A program made the translations under genes and the position numbers. The notes beneath the pieces are model-generated. The model was given only the letters and a program-made list of their open reading frames with translations, ran no database searches and was not told the DNA's origin. Below, in pieces: positions 25,317-34,335 of a stretch of 64,000 nt of DNA; within the stretch, counting starts at the first letter, position 1, and each line of letters begins with the position of its first letter. Source of the DNA: an uncultured Bacteroidia bacterium (lineage in GTDB: Bacteria > Bacteroidota > Bacteroidia > Bacteroidales > F082); NCBI GenBank assembly GCA_902802535.1, contig CADCML010000006.1:1-64000 (forward strand). The letters run 5' to 3'.

Positions 25317-27764
25317 ATGAAAAAGCGTGTTTTTATCCTCTTTGCGTTTATCGGGTGCTTCGTTATGCCCGCTTTGGCGCAAAACAAAGTGACAGGAACC
25401 ATCGTCGAAGAAGCCAATGGCAAGGCGATTCCTTTTGTCAATGTGGGGCTGTTCCGTCAGTCCGACAGCGTTTTCGTCAGTGGCTCGGCTTCCGACGACA
25501 AAGGCCGTTTTGAGCTGCAAGCCGTGCCCAATGGCGACTATCGCCTGATGGTCTCAGCCATTGGTTTCCAGACCTTTGAGCAAATGTTGACCGTGAAAGG
25601 CAACCAAGATTTGGGACAACTGAAACTCTCGGAAGGCTCCACCAAACTTGATGAGGTGGTCATCACGGAGAAGCGTCCCTTGTTTGCCGTGGAAGGGGAG
25701 AAGACCATGTACAATGTGGCCGAAGACCCCAGCATCCAGACGGGAACGGCCTCTGATGCCTTGCAGAATGCTCCTGGCGTGGAAGTGGACGTGGAGGGCA
25801 ACATCAGCTTGCGCGGTACATCAAGCGTGGAGGTGTGGATCAACGACAAACCCTCGCACATGACCGCCGAGAACCTCAAGACCTACATCCAGACCATGCC
25901 AGCCAATAGCATTGATAGAGTGGAAGTTATCACCAATCCATCGGCGCGCTACGGCTCCAAGGCCGATGGCATCATCAACATCGTGACCAATGCCAAAATC
26001 CAGAAAAACGAGTTCTTCAGCTTTGGCGTGAACGCTTCGACGAGCCCTTACATTGGCCCCTGGCTTTCTTACGTCTGGTCGAACGAAAAACTGACGATCA
26101 ACGCTTACGTTAATGGCGGCTTTTCCATTTGGAAGGGCTACAATAGCGTGGAGCAATCCCTTTTCACCGACGATGGACTCGCTAACCATGAGATTGACTC
26201 GTCGAGCTACAACGAAAAGAATTTCAGTGCAGGTGGTCACTTCAGCCTTGATTATGAGATAGATACCGCCAATAGTATAAACGTCTGGTTCAGTACGTGG
26301 CCCAATTGGGGGAAAGATGCCCAATGGGCTTACAAGTTCAGGGAAGAGTTTTTGCCCGATTCAGTCATTACTGCCCTTACGGAAAGCAGCAGCGTCCCGA
26401 ACCGCAACTTTTTCGCCAATGGCGGCTTGTATTACCAGCACAAATTTGACAGCAAGGGCCACAACCTTTCCGTCAGCCTCAATGGTATCGGTTGGAAGAG
26501 CGGAAACGGCGGCCGAGTCGAGAGGGTGTTCACCTTGCCCACATCCTACACACGAACGATGTATCAGTACGGCGAATATGGTTCCATGGGCGCGGAGGCC
26601 GAAATCGTCTATAACCGTCCCTATTCCGAGAATGGCGAGGTTTCGGTGGGCTACACGATAGGCTACGACCCTGAAAACCGCTATCTTGTCACCGACACGA
26701 TGGTCGATGGCGAGTGGGTGAACGACGTTTACCGTTCCTATAATGCCAAGTTTACCAATCTGAACAACGAGGCTTTCATCACTGTGCAGCACAAGTTTGG
26801 CGGCTTCACGGTGAAACCGGGCGTTCGTTTCGTCAGTGAATTGGTCAGTGGTAAATACCTTACCACTTTCCCGGGCGACACCACCAATTACAATTTCAGA
26901 AAGCATTTCTTCAGTGTCAGGCCGTCGTTGCACCTGTCTTACAGGACTGAGTCGATGCACAACTTCAAGTTGAGCTACACAATGCGCATTGCCGCACCCC
27001 AAGCCGAGCAATTGAGCAAATTCCCGTTGTATGATGAGGACTCTTACAGCACGGGCAACCCCGAATTGGAGCGCATTTACACTCATTCCGTCGAGGCGGG
27101 CTGGACCAAATATTGGAACAGCTTCGGTTCCATCGGTTTGTCGGCTTACTATCGGGGCAAAACCAACGAAGTCAATACGATACGGCTTTCGGAATACCAT
27201 TGGCTCTATGGCCGAGTGGTGCCTTACGGTTATCCCGTCAATGTGGGCCGTAGCCATACTGCAGGTTTGGAATACAACATGATGTACCGCCCGAGCGGGT
27301 TTTTCAATCTGCGCTTCTACGCCAACCTTTACAACTCCTACATCAATACGGAATACGATGGCAAGCCTTACGAATTTGACAAATGGTCTTACAGTTTCCG
27401 CCTGAACATGTGGGCCAAGCTGTGGAACAAACTGGAAGTGACGGCTTCAGGCTATTACAGCTCACCGACGCAATCGCTGTTCAGCGAGCGCCATGCCCGT
27501 TACGGCATCAACGCCGGCCTTCGCGCCGACTTCTTCGACCGCAAGCTCTCAGTGTATGTCAACGCTAACGATATCTTCAACTGGAACAGTTGGGGTAGTA
27601 CGAACAATAGCCCATCCGTGCAGTCCATCTCCAATTCGAAGTATAACAGCCGCAGCGTTTCGGTCGGCCTGACCTTCCGTTTCGGCAAGATGGAATTGGA
27701 GCAGATGGCTCGCCAAGGCGAGGGCGAATCGGGTAGCGCCCCACAAGGCATGGGTGGAATGTAA
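25317..27764 (+). CDS. outer membrane beta-barrel protein, TonB-receptor-like
   Basis: An 815-residue protein. The ATG at 25317 is chosen because it places the signal peptide (VFILFAFIGCFVMPALAQ) at the N terminus. A carboxypeptidase-regulatory-like beta domain (about residues 22-105) carries the peptidase-associated DDKGRFELQAVPNGDYRLM pattern. A plug-like domain follows (TASDALQNAPGVEVDVEGNI), then a barrel of the OMP_b-brl_3 type. It lies 77 nt after the TolC-like gene and may be co-transcribed, hinting at a common substrate or envelope response. No SusD partner is present, so a glycan-uptake system is unlikely. Confidence 0.85.
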   Translation: MKKRVFILFAFIGCFVMPALAQNKVTGTIVEEANGKAIPFVNVGLFRQSDSVFVSGSASDDKGRFELQAVPNGDYRLMVSAIGFQTFEQMLTVKGNQDLGQLKLSEGSTKLDEVVITEKRPLFAVEGEKTMYNVAEDPSIQTGTASDALQNAPGVEVDVEGNISLRGTSSVEVWINDKPSHMTAENLKTYIQTMPANSIDRVEVITNPSARYGSKADGIINIVTNAKIQKNEFFSFGVNASTSPYIGPWLSYVWSNEKLTINAYVNGGFSIWKGYNSVEQSLFTDDGLANHEIDSSSYNEKNFSAGGHFSLDYEIDTANSINVWFSTWPNWGKDAQWAYKFREEFLPDSVITALTESSSVPNRNFFANGGLYYQHKFDSKGHNLSVSLNGIGWKSGNGGRVERVFTLPTSYTRTMYQYGEYGSMGAEAEIVYNRPYSENGEVSVGYTIGYDPENRYLVTDTMVDGEWVNDVYRSYNAKFTNLNNEAFITVQHKFGGFTVKPGVRFVSELVSGKYLTTFPGDTTNYNFRKHFFSVRPSLHLSYRTESMHNFKLSYTMRIAAPQAEQLSKFPLYDEDSYSTGNPELERIYTHSVEAGWTKYWNSFGSIGLSAYYRGKTNEVNTIRLSEYHWLYGRVVPYGYPVNVGRSHTAGLEYNMMYRPSGFFNLRFYANLYNSYINTEYDGKPYEFDKWSYSFRLNMWAKLWNKLEVTASGYYSSPTQSLFSERHARYGINAGLRADFFDRKLSVYVNANDIFNWNSWGSTNNSPSVQSISNSKYNSRSVSVGLTFRFGKMELEQMARQGEGESGSAPQGMGGM

Positions 27765-27765
27765 T

Positions 27766-29277
27766 TTATTCGATTACAATTCTTTGCGTTCTGACTGCGT
27801 TACCATTGTTAAGGCGCAACAAATAAATGCCCGGTGCCAGTCCCTCCGTAGAGATGCAATTTGTCGCGTTCCCCTTGCGCGAAACCACCACGCGACCTGT
27901 CATGTCAATTATTTGTAGAGACGCAACATTTTGCGCCTCTACAATATTTATCATCCCATCCGCATAATACGCAAACGCTTCATTCCCAAATTCTTCCACG
28001 CCATAATGCGGGTCAAAAACCATTTTGAAGCGCAAGGCGTAATCGTTCACTTGAGCGGAGAAGGTATAATCTGGCGTATTCAACAGGTTATGGTTGACTC
28101 CTGCAATATTGTCAATGAGGTGCAGATAGTTGAGGTTCAATTCTTTGAGGTCAAAATGAAGTGTATAGCTGCCATTTTCCTCGACCTTGAATTTGAGGGG
28201 AAGGGCATCCACACTATCGATGCTGAGGACGGCCAAGTCTTGATTGTCTTTGGTGAAATATACCCATGGCGTATCTTCGAAGAACTGATATTTGGCCAAA
28301 TCGTCGCCCGCGTTGAAACTAAGGAGAGCCTGGTCAAGAATCTCGGTTGGGGTGTCGGATTTGGTCGCAGTGATTTCAATATAGCCACGGTTCTCTGCTG
28401 GTTGCTCAAAAACTCCATTATCCAACCTAACTATCGCATCTTCAATGCCTTTCGACTGTACAATGATGCCCATGCAAGGCACGATGGGGCGACCCATTGA
28501 GAAAGGCACAGCAATCATGCTATTGCCTATTTCGCTGAAGAAATAATAGCTTCTGTCGACGAAAGCGTTGCAAGGTAGCGGGTTGCCTATTATGTTGCAG
28601 CCTGCCAATGCGCCGTTTGAGGCATGGTAGGACAAACCACATTCGGCAAGGGTACCGATGGTTTTCCCCTCAAATAGCAATGTCGTGTCCAAAGCGTTGG
28701 CATACAAGTAACCGCGCCCTTTTTCGATGACGAATGGCGACTCTTTGAAGTCGTTCCATTGCGCGGTGGCTTGGTCGAAGGAATAGAGTGCGTAGCCTGT
28801 TTCAGGCTCGGTGAGGAATCCATTTTCGATGGAAGGCGTGATGTCGTCCTCAACGGGCGAGGCGATGAAATTCCATAAGTGGTCGTCGGCAAAGATTTTC
28901 TTTTTCACCGTCACCTTGACGGGCGAGGGGCAGACCAGTTGGGCCTTGTCTTCAAGGATAAAATCGTTTTCGTCGCCCCAAATGATGGAAGCGTTGGCGG
29001 TCAGCGTATACCTCTCTTTGACGGTGAGGCTGAAGTTGCCTGAATTGTAGAGCGTTCCGATGTTCACGTTTTGGTCGACGATGACATCGGCGGAGATGGT
29101 CACGTAAGAAGATTCGCTGTTGGGCATCAGGCCGTCAAGCCAGTTGCCGGAATCCGACCAAAGTTGGTTGCCCATCGTCCCGATAAAGGTTTGCGCCTGG
29201 GCAAAAAAACATCCTGTGAGTAGAAATCCAACCGTAAGTAATACGCGGTTGAAGGCGAGAATCATGTTTTTTTTCAT
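27766..29277 (-). CDS. exported protein with type IX secretion C-terminal domain
   Basis: A 503-residue protein with a signal peptide (VLLTVGFLLTGCFFAQAQ). The central part is beta-rich and shares a region (NYLHLIDNIAGVNHNLL) with the giant exported protein at 2.6-6.6 kb. The last 75 residues form a type A T9SS sorting domain: LQIIDMTGRVVV, then GLAPGIYLLRLNNGN and a KI/RI-V ending (TQRIVIE). It is thus expected at the cell surface or released. A repeat element is embedded in the codons before the sorting domain. Its stop is one base from the stop of the convergent barrel gene. Confidence 0.85.
   Translation of the reverse strand: MKKNMILAFNRVLLTVGFLLTGCFFAQAQTFIGTMGNQLWSDSGNWLDGLMPNSESSYVTISADVIVDQNVNIGTLYNSGNFSLTVKERYTLTANASIIWGDENDFILEDKAQLVCPSPVKVTVKKKIFADDHLWNFIASPVEDDITPSIENGFLTEPETGYALYSFDQATAQWNDFKESPFVIEKGRGYLYANALDTTLLFEGKTIGTLAECGLSYHASNGALAGCNIIGNPLPCNAFVDRSYYFFSEIGNSMIAVPFSMGRPIVPCMGIIVQSKGIEDAIVRLDNGVFEQPAENRGYIEITATKSDTPTEILDQALLSFNAGDDLAKYQFFEDTPWVYFTKDNQDLAVLSIDSVDALPLKFKVEENGSYTLHFDLKELNLNYLHLIDNIAGVNHNLLNTPDYTFSAQVNDYALRFKMVFDPHYGVEEFGNEAFAYYADGMINIVEAQNVASLQIIDMTGRVVVSRKGNATNCISTEGLAPGIYLLRLNNGNAVRTQRIVIE
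27913..27944. repeat. GTAGAGACGCAA palindrome inside a coding region
   Basis: TTGTAGAGACGCAA (27913-27926) and TTGCGCCTCTACAA (27931-27944) pair with one mismatch. This is the GTAGAGACGCAA-type palindrome that recurs in many Bacteroidota and cyanobacterial genomes. Here it is translated within the T9SS protein (VEAQNVASLQIID). A degenerate partial copy (GTAGAGATGCAA) starts near 27848. Confidence 0.75.
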
Positions 29278-29563
29278 ATCGATTTTGGTGTTATTTTTCG
29301 GAAATAAGCTTGTTTTGAGGCCTCAAAATTAGGGAAAACTGGCCTAATAAAGGGTTTTGGATTGGTTTTTGCTATAAATTTCGCTGAATTACATCACAAA
29401 AATCCCGATTTCGGCACGTTTTTCACGCGGATTTTGGAAGCGTTGCAGTTCAAAAGCATTGTTTTTACAGTAAAAAAACAGGCGAATAATCGATAAATTT
29501 ACTGAACGTGAAAGGTATAATTGTTATAATGGTGGTGCCTATGGGTTGGTGTCATCGATTCGG

Positions 29564-32320
29564 TCATAGACTCTTATTGACAGCAGATTTCAGAGAAGAA
29601 ACAATCTTTTCTTTCTCTCCACTTTCGTTGGTTTTCAATCTGATTAGAGGCAGACCATAAACTTCAAGTATATGATTTTTCAACAGGTCGCGATGATGCT
29701 GCTCTGTCTCATCATTATGAAAAGTATAGCCATCTGTTTCGATTGCCAATACTGGTTTCTTTGTAACATGATTGATGATAAGAAAATCGAGATGAGTGCT
29801 ATAATGTGAAATATACATTCGTTCCTCTTCGTTCAATAAAGTCCAGTCGCGAATGACATTGCGTAGCGGAGTATGACAGAAAACACCTAAATGATTAAAC
29901 TCTGGGTATTCAGACAGAGTCTTCTCCAACAACGAGAATGTAAGGTTCTCCGAGTCATATTCTGATATTTTCTTGTGTCCCATGAGGAATTGCATCCTCT
30001 CTCGCGTATATTGACTAAACAAATAATCAAAGATTGAACTTGTTTTGCTGTCAGTGACGGTGAGATTGTTGTACGCTATATAGTCAATCAAATCATTAAT
30101 GATTCCCTTATGATTCTGTTCATTTCCAGACACCACAAGACAAAAATGCTTTTTTGCCCTAGAGACAGCTACATTGATTAGGTTAGGGTCGTCACTAAAT
30201 TCTGTTATCTGATCATCTGTGACACTCATGATAATCGTGTCCTTTTCCCTACCTTGATATTTATGGATGGTCGCTGCCTCTATCGAATGAACTTGTTGAT
30301 TAAACTCGTTAACTTGATTATTGTAAGGCGCAATGATTCCAACATCGTCCAAGTTTTCCAATTGCGGCAAAATTTCATTCTTAACCACATCAATTTCTCG
30401 TTGGTTATAATGATTATATTCATGGTGACCCGGCACAGTTCTTATCGCCATCATAACATCATCCTCATGATGGTCTTCTGTCATAATAAGCAAATTGCCG
30501 CCATAGAACCGTTGATTGCAGAAATTAATGATTGTCGGATGACAACGATAATGCTCACGGAGTAGCGTTTGCTCCACATTAGGAATAACTGCACACACTG
30601 ACTGCAAAAAACTATAGTCAGCACAATTAAACCCTTGTGCAACATTAAATTCATTAAAAATCCCGTTTAACTTTATTCGATCCTCTTCTTTGACAACATT
30701 TGGTAGTTGCATAGTATCACCTACTATCACAGCATTCTTCGCACATGTCAATGCTAATGCACCAGTTTCTATTGCCACTTGCGAGGCTTCATCCATTATG
30801 AGATAATCATAGATTTGGTTTGGAATTGCCGTTCGAGCTGAAAAAGTAGTGCTCAAAATCACGGGGTATTGTTTACAAAATTCTTCCGAATGTAATCGGA
30901 TATCCTTGACATTATCTACAACGAGACGTTGCTCACTATGATAATTCTCAAATAACCTATCCTTAAGTAGTGACAATGACAGAGAGGACAGCTCTTCTGT
31001 TAATTTGTTCGTATTGATTGTTTGCAGTTCTGTTTCTATTTCATTAATACGTTTCGATAATTCCTTTAATCGAACTATGAAGTAAAGGGATTGCAACTCC
31101 ATAATCGAAGGTTGAAGATTAGATGCTGTTATGTTTGATTTGATACCTAACACAAATTTCCTTATAAAATTCATCCATTGCCATTTTAACCAACGGACTA
31201 TTTTGTTTTGATGAATACGAGGGACTTCGTCTTCGATGAATGTTTGGTATTCTAACCATAGTTTCATCAATTGTTTAGATTCAACGTTTGGCTTTGGCTT
31301 GAAATCTCCGTTTCCAATGTTGTTATCTATTTTAAAATGTCGCCATTCCAACTCTACATCTTTTATTTCTCGTTTGCATTCAGCTAATTCCTCTTGGAAA
31401 GAGAAAACTTTCTGAAGTTTCGAAAATGCTAACGAAACATTTCGCTTCGCGTTATCCCTATGTTCTGGTGTAAGTTCCCAGGAATGGAGTTCTTGCGGTA
31501 TTGTTGGTTGGTTTTTAATGAAACGTTCTTTGTTCTCTCGCCTCCCTAATGGAGCAACGATGAAGCCCATATCATATTTTTGCAATTTCTCCAGCACATT
31601 AGTAGTCGCAGAATTGTTGTTTGACACAACCATTACCGTTTGGTTGCGCATCAAGATATTAGCAATAATATTAAGAATCGTTTGTGTTTTACCAGTGCCA
31701 GGAGGACCTTGGATTACGCTAATTTGCTTTTCAAATGCATTTTTTACGGCATTGGATTGGCTAGCATTACAACCAAAAGGGAAAAGCAAAGTTGATGAAC
31801 GCATTGTATGCGGCTTATACTTGTTAGCATCCAAGTAAGGAGCTGCGGTTAGTGATTCGTCAATAAAATCAATATTTTGATATAGAGAAGGGAGAATACC
31901 ACCATTTTCTTCATCTTTTCCCAGTTCATTGATTTGAGCAATTCGCTTGAGATATTCAAATGCATTCTTTGCTACTTTATCTCCCAAGCAGGACTTTACC
32001 ACCTTGATAGTACCGTCCAAATAGTCTTGAACATAGCCGTTTTCATATGTAACACGCCAATGTGTTAGGTTTCCTTGACTAAAGGAACGCACGTCCGAAA
32101 TATTATGCAGTTCCCGATTGTCAACATAAACTTTAAGATGAAGATGGTCGTGCCATACAGCATTTTGCAGCCATACTACATCACTATTTCGATAATGATA
32201 GGTTTTAGGACTGTTTTTGAATTTTATTGCATACACACCATGCTCGCCCAACTCAATTTTTTCAATCAAAAGAGCTTTGGGCTGTCCTTTTATAATTATG
32301 AAAGAGCGAGGTGCGGACAT
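29564..32320 (-). CDS. SF1 helicase with C-terminal nuclease-like domain
   Basis: A 918-residue protein. The N-terminal 190 residues are beta-rich and unassigned. The superfamily 1 (UPF1/AAA_11-AAA_12) motor has Walker A GPPGTGKTQT near residue 205, a Walker B-like YLIMDEASQVAIE with a long helical insertion before it, EHYRCHPTIINFCN (motif IV region) and VAVSRAKKHFCLVVSG (motif VI) near 740. The C-terminal 110 residues contain HLDFLIINH, LAIETDGYTFH and LIRLKT, resembling DUF2726/Vsr-like endonuclease ends (D, E-x-D). Helicase-nuclease fusions of this build are frequent in phage-defence islands. It follows the DUF5131 gene by 82 nt in the same direction. Confidence 0.82.
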   Translation of the reverse strand: MSAPRSFIIIKGQPKALLIEKIELGEHGVYAIKFKNSPKTYHYRNSDVVWLQNAVWHDHLHLKVYVDNRELHNISDVRSFSQGNLTHWRVTYENGYVQDYLDGTIKVVKSCLGDKVAKNAFEYLKRIAQINELGKDEENGGILPSLYQNIDFIDESLTAAPYLDANKYKPHTMRSSTLLFPFGCNASQSNAVKNAFEKQISVIQGPPGTGKTQTILNIIANILMRNQTVMVVSNNNSATTNVLEKLQKYDMGFIVAPLGRRENKERFIKNQPTIPQELHSWELTPEHRDNAKRNVSLAFSKLQKVFSFQEELAECKREIKDVELEWRHFKIDNNIGNGDFKPKPNVESKQLMKLWLEYQTFIEDEVPRIHQNKIVRWLKWQWMNFIRKFVLGIKSNITASNLQPSIMELQSLYFIVRLKELSKRINEIETELQTINTNKLTEELSSLSLSLLKDRLFENYHSEQRLVVDNVKDIRLHSEEFCKQYPVILSTTFSARTAIPNQIYDYLIMDEASQVAIETGALALTCAKNAVIVGDTMQLPNVVKEEDRIKLNGIFNEFNVAQGFNCADYSFLQSVCAVIPNVEQTLLREHYRCHPTIINFCNQRFYGGNLLIMTEDHHEDDVMMAIRTVPGHHEYNHYNQREIDVVKNEILPQLENLDDVGIIAPYNNQVNEFNQQVHSIEAATIHKYQGREKDTIIMSVTDDQITEFSDDPNLINVAVSRAKKHFCLVVSGNEQNHKGIINDLIDYIAYNNLTVTDSKTSSIFDYLFSQYTRERMQFLMGHKKISEYDSENLTFSLLEKTLSEYPEFNHLGVFCHTPLRNVIRDWTLLNEEERMYISHYSTHLDFLIINHVTKKPVLAIETDGYTFHNDETEQHHRDLLKNHILEVYGLPLIRLKTNESGEKEKIVSSLKSAVNKSL

Positions 32321-32402
32321 GTTACTCTAATTCAAGGATTGTCAGTAGTCTTTATTATTTTTTCCAACAATGTGTCTTCCTCTTTATATTTCATTTAATC
32401 CC

Positions 32403-33146
32403 TCAAACCGCCATCCTCTCCGGCATCTGCTGGATGACTTCACCGAGGAGCAGTTTGCCGTTGGCGTGCTTGTTGCGTTTGATGCCATCGCTGCCCCACG
32501 TGCCCCACTGCTTGAAGAAGAAAGCGGCACCGTGTTGTTCTACCTGCTGCTTGATGTTGACAACCCACTCCAACAACATGGGACGAGCCTTGGGTCCACT
32601 CTCGCCACCCACGATAATCCAATCGATGCCCCGAAGATCCATCTCTCCCAAATCTTCAATCAGCGGCTCACACGACAGGAACTTGATGCCAGCATCCATT
32701 TTCCGCAAACAATCTATGCGCATTTTGGCTGCACGACATTCCACCGTGACACCTAACCATACATTTGACGGGACGAGCCGAGTACTGAAATACTTGGCCA
32801 TACGCTCAGCCCGTTTGGTCAATATCTGGTAGCGGTGTTGGGGACTTCGGTGAATGGTGTCCATGATGCGGTCGACAAACTCAAAGGGCACCTCCTCATG
32901 GAAGATGTCGCTCATGGAGCAGACGAAGATATTGTGCGGCTTTTTCCATTGCAGCGGCTCTTCGAGGTCTTCCTCGTGCAGAGTCAATCCGAAGCCATTG
33001 CGGTATTTCTCCAACCCCATGGCCTTAAGGCGCCGCGCCATCACCTCGGCATAGCAATGCGCACAACCCGCAGACCGCTTGGTACATCCCGTGATGGGAT
33101 TCCAAGTTTTGTCAGTCCATTCTATTTTGGTGGTTTTTGATGGCAT
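32403..33146 (-). CDS. DUF5131 / phage Gp37-Gp68-like three-Cys-motif protein
   Basis: A 247-residue protein of the Gp37/Gp68 (DUF5131) family. The signature is at the N terminus: IEWTDKTWNPITGC then C-x2-C in GCAHCYAEVMARRL, giving a Cys-x6-Cys-x2-Cys cluster similar to radical-SAM iron-sulfur sites. Further conserved blocks are MSDIFHEEVP, RYQILTKRAERM, NVWLGVTVE and WIIVGGESGP. Its enzymatic activity is unknown. It is a standard partner of TcmP, encoded 6 nt upstream. The gene looks richer in G and C than both neighbours, so it may have a separate origin. Confidence 0.88.
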   Translation of the reverse strand: MPSKTTKIEWTDKTWNPITGCTKRSAGCAHCYAEVMARRLKAMGLEKYRNGFGLTLHEEDLEEPLQWKKPHNIFVCSMSDIFHEEVPFEFVDRIMDTIHRSPQHRYQILTKRAERMAKYFSTRLVPSNVWLGVTVECRAAKMRIDCLRKMDAGIKFLSCEPLIEDLGEMDLRGIDWIIVGGESGPKARPMLLEWVVNIKQQVEQHGAAFFFKQWGTWGSDGIKRNKHANGKLLLGEVIQQMPERMAV

Positions 33147-33152
33147 AGTGCA

Positions 33153-34094
33153 CTATTTGATAATGTCTTTTGCAATCTTTACTGCTGTTGGATTATTTGA
33201 AGCAAATGCAAAATGGAAAATAGGGGTGTTTCGCGTATTGTAGAGGACCAATGGCCGCTCGGTCACATGTTTGAAGATTTTCTTCAATTGTTCGATGTAT
33301 AGGTCAGCAATCAACCTAATAGGCTCTTTAACTTTCTCAACAATCTCCGTTTCTCCAAAAAGAGTGGATTCTTGTCGGGTTTTGTAGAAATAATCTTTCA
33401 AATAAGCTTCATCCTTTCCGAAGAAAGAAACGAGTTTGTCAATATGAGTCAGTTTGCATCTTCTATCTAACAGACGATTGACAATGACACCGGTAGGTAT
33501 GAGAATCCACAGGTCCGTACCAGTTCCTTTCAATTGCTCTATCGTGGCCCAATTTACTTGCATTCCGAATGGATCCAATAAAACCAAAGATTTCATTTTG
33601 TTATCAGCATGCATTGCTTTAGCCAGCTCTGCAACTTGATTATTTGCATCTGAAGCTCGAAATATCAATTTCTTATTCGCCTTAAACGGGGCGAGTTTTT
33701 CTTCCAGCATCTGACTCGAAACAACATCTTTGTCGATGAAATAGTAGTAGTCAAATCCATCTTGGGCAATACTCAAAACACGTTCTGCTGCCCCTTTATA
33801 GGGAGTCAGTTCCTCTGCTGTGAGCTGATGCTCGTCAATCAAATCAATCATCAGTTGGTTGTCATCGGATACTATCGCTTCATTACGAGATCCGCTACCA
33901 GCAAAACCGTCAAAATATATCAATTTCCAACCGTACTGGTCACGGTATTTGTTCATAATGGTTAGGTATGCATTGACATACTTTTCAAATGCGTTCAGTT
34001 TTTCCTCCGTCCATGCACCGCCCCAAGATGAGACTGGTTCGTTAGCCATCATGCACTGAGAGGCTTCTTCCGACATTTCATATTCCCTTACCAT
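33153..34094 (-). CDS. tcmP: three-Cys-motif partner protein TcmP
   Basis: A 313-residue protein from ATG 34094 (34076 is an alternative); longer starts lie upstream of the promoter. LIYFDGFAGSGSR near residue 58 resembles methyltransferase motif I and LVLLDPFGMQVNWATI near 170 resembles motif IV (DPFG), so a SAM-dependent methyltransferase-like Rossmann fold is likely. By definition the family sits beside a three-Cys-motif protein, as here. Its targets are unknown, and repeated association with phage and mobile DNA suggests a conflict function. It is the first gene of the tcmP-DUF5131-helicase run. Confidence 0.85.
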   Translation of the reverse strand: MVREYEMSEEASQCMMANEPVSSWGGAWTEEKLNAFEKYVNAYLTIMNKYRDQYGWKLIYFDGFAGSGSRNEAIVSDDNQLMIDLIDEHQLTAEELTPYKGAAERVLSIAQDGFDYYYFIDKDVVSSQMLEEKLAPFKANKKLIFRASDANNQVAELAKAMHADNKMKSLVLLDPFGMQVNWATIEQLKGTGTDLWILIPTGVIVNRLLDRRCKLTHIDKLVSFFGKDEAYLKDYFYKTRQESTLFGETEIVEKVKEPIRLIADLYIEQLKKIFKHVTERPLVLYNTRNTPIFHFAFASNNPTAVKIAKDIIK

Positions 34095-34123
34095 TGGCAC
34101 ATTTTTATATATAATCCGCATCG

Positions 34124-34155
34124 CAAAAATACACAAAAAACCCAGAATTTTGCAA
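34124..34155 (-). promoter_or_regulatory. promoter of the tcmP operon
   Basis: Minus strand TTG (34155-34153), 21 bp, TATTTTTG (34131-34124). It places transcription start near 34118, which supports the start codon at 34094. Confidence 0.65.
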
Positions 34156-34277
34156 CAAGCTTCGTTGGAAACTCCGATTTTCGCCCCAAAAATCCTCGAA
34201 TTTCGCCCCAAATACAAGATTTTCGCCACATTTCGCCCGTTTTGGACACATTTTCCGCGCGGCATGACACGATGCTG

Positions 34278-34285
34278 TACTTTTG
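34278..34285 (+). promoter_or_regulatory. -7 element of the fab operon
   Basis: TACTTTTG fits TAnnTTTG. The -33 region has only TTTTCC at 34251-34256, so that half is weak. Start of fabH is 50 nt downstream. Confidence 0.55.
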
Positions 34286-34290
34286 CGGCG

Positions 34291-34330
34291 TTTTAATCGA
34301 AACCGAAAACGAGTTTTATTTTAATCGAAA
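34291..34330 (+). promoter_or_regulatory. direct repeats in the fabH 5' UTR
   Basis: TTTTAATCGAAA occurs at 34291-34302 and 34319-34330, 28 bp apart, between the -7 element and the fabH start. It could be an operator for a lipid-synthesis regulator or arise from duplication of the leader. Confidence 0.45.
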
Positions 34331-34335
34331 ACGAA

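Noticed and set aside
25317-27764. SusCD-type glycan utilisation locus
   Set aside because: No SusD-like gene, no glycoside hydrolase and no hybrid two-component regulator nearby; the barrel follows an exporter operon.
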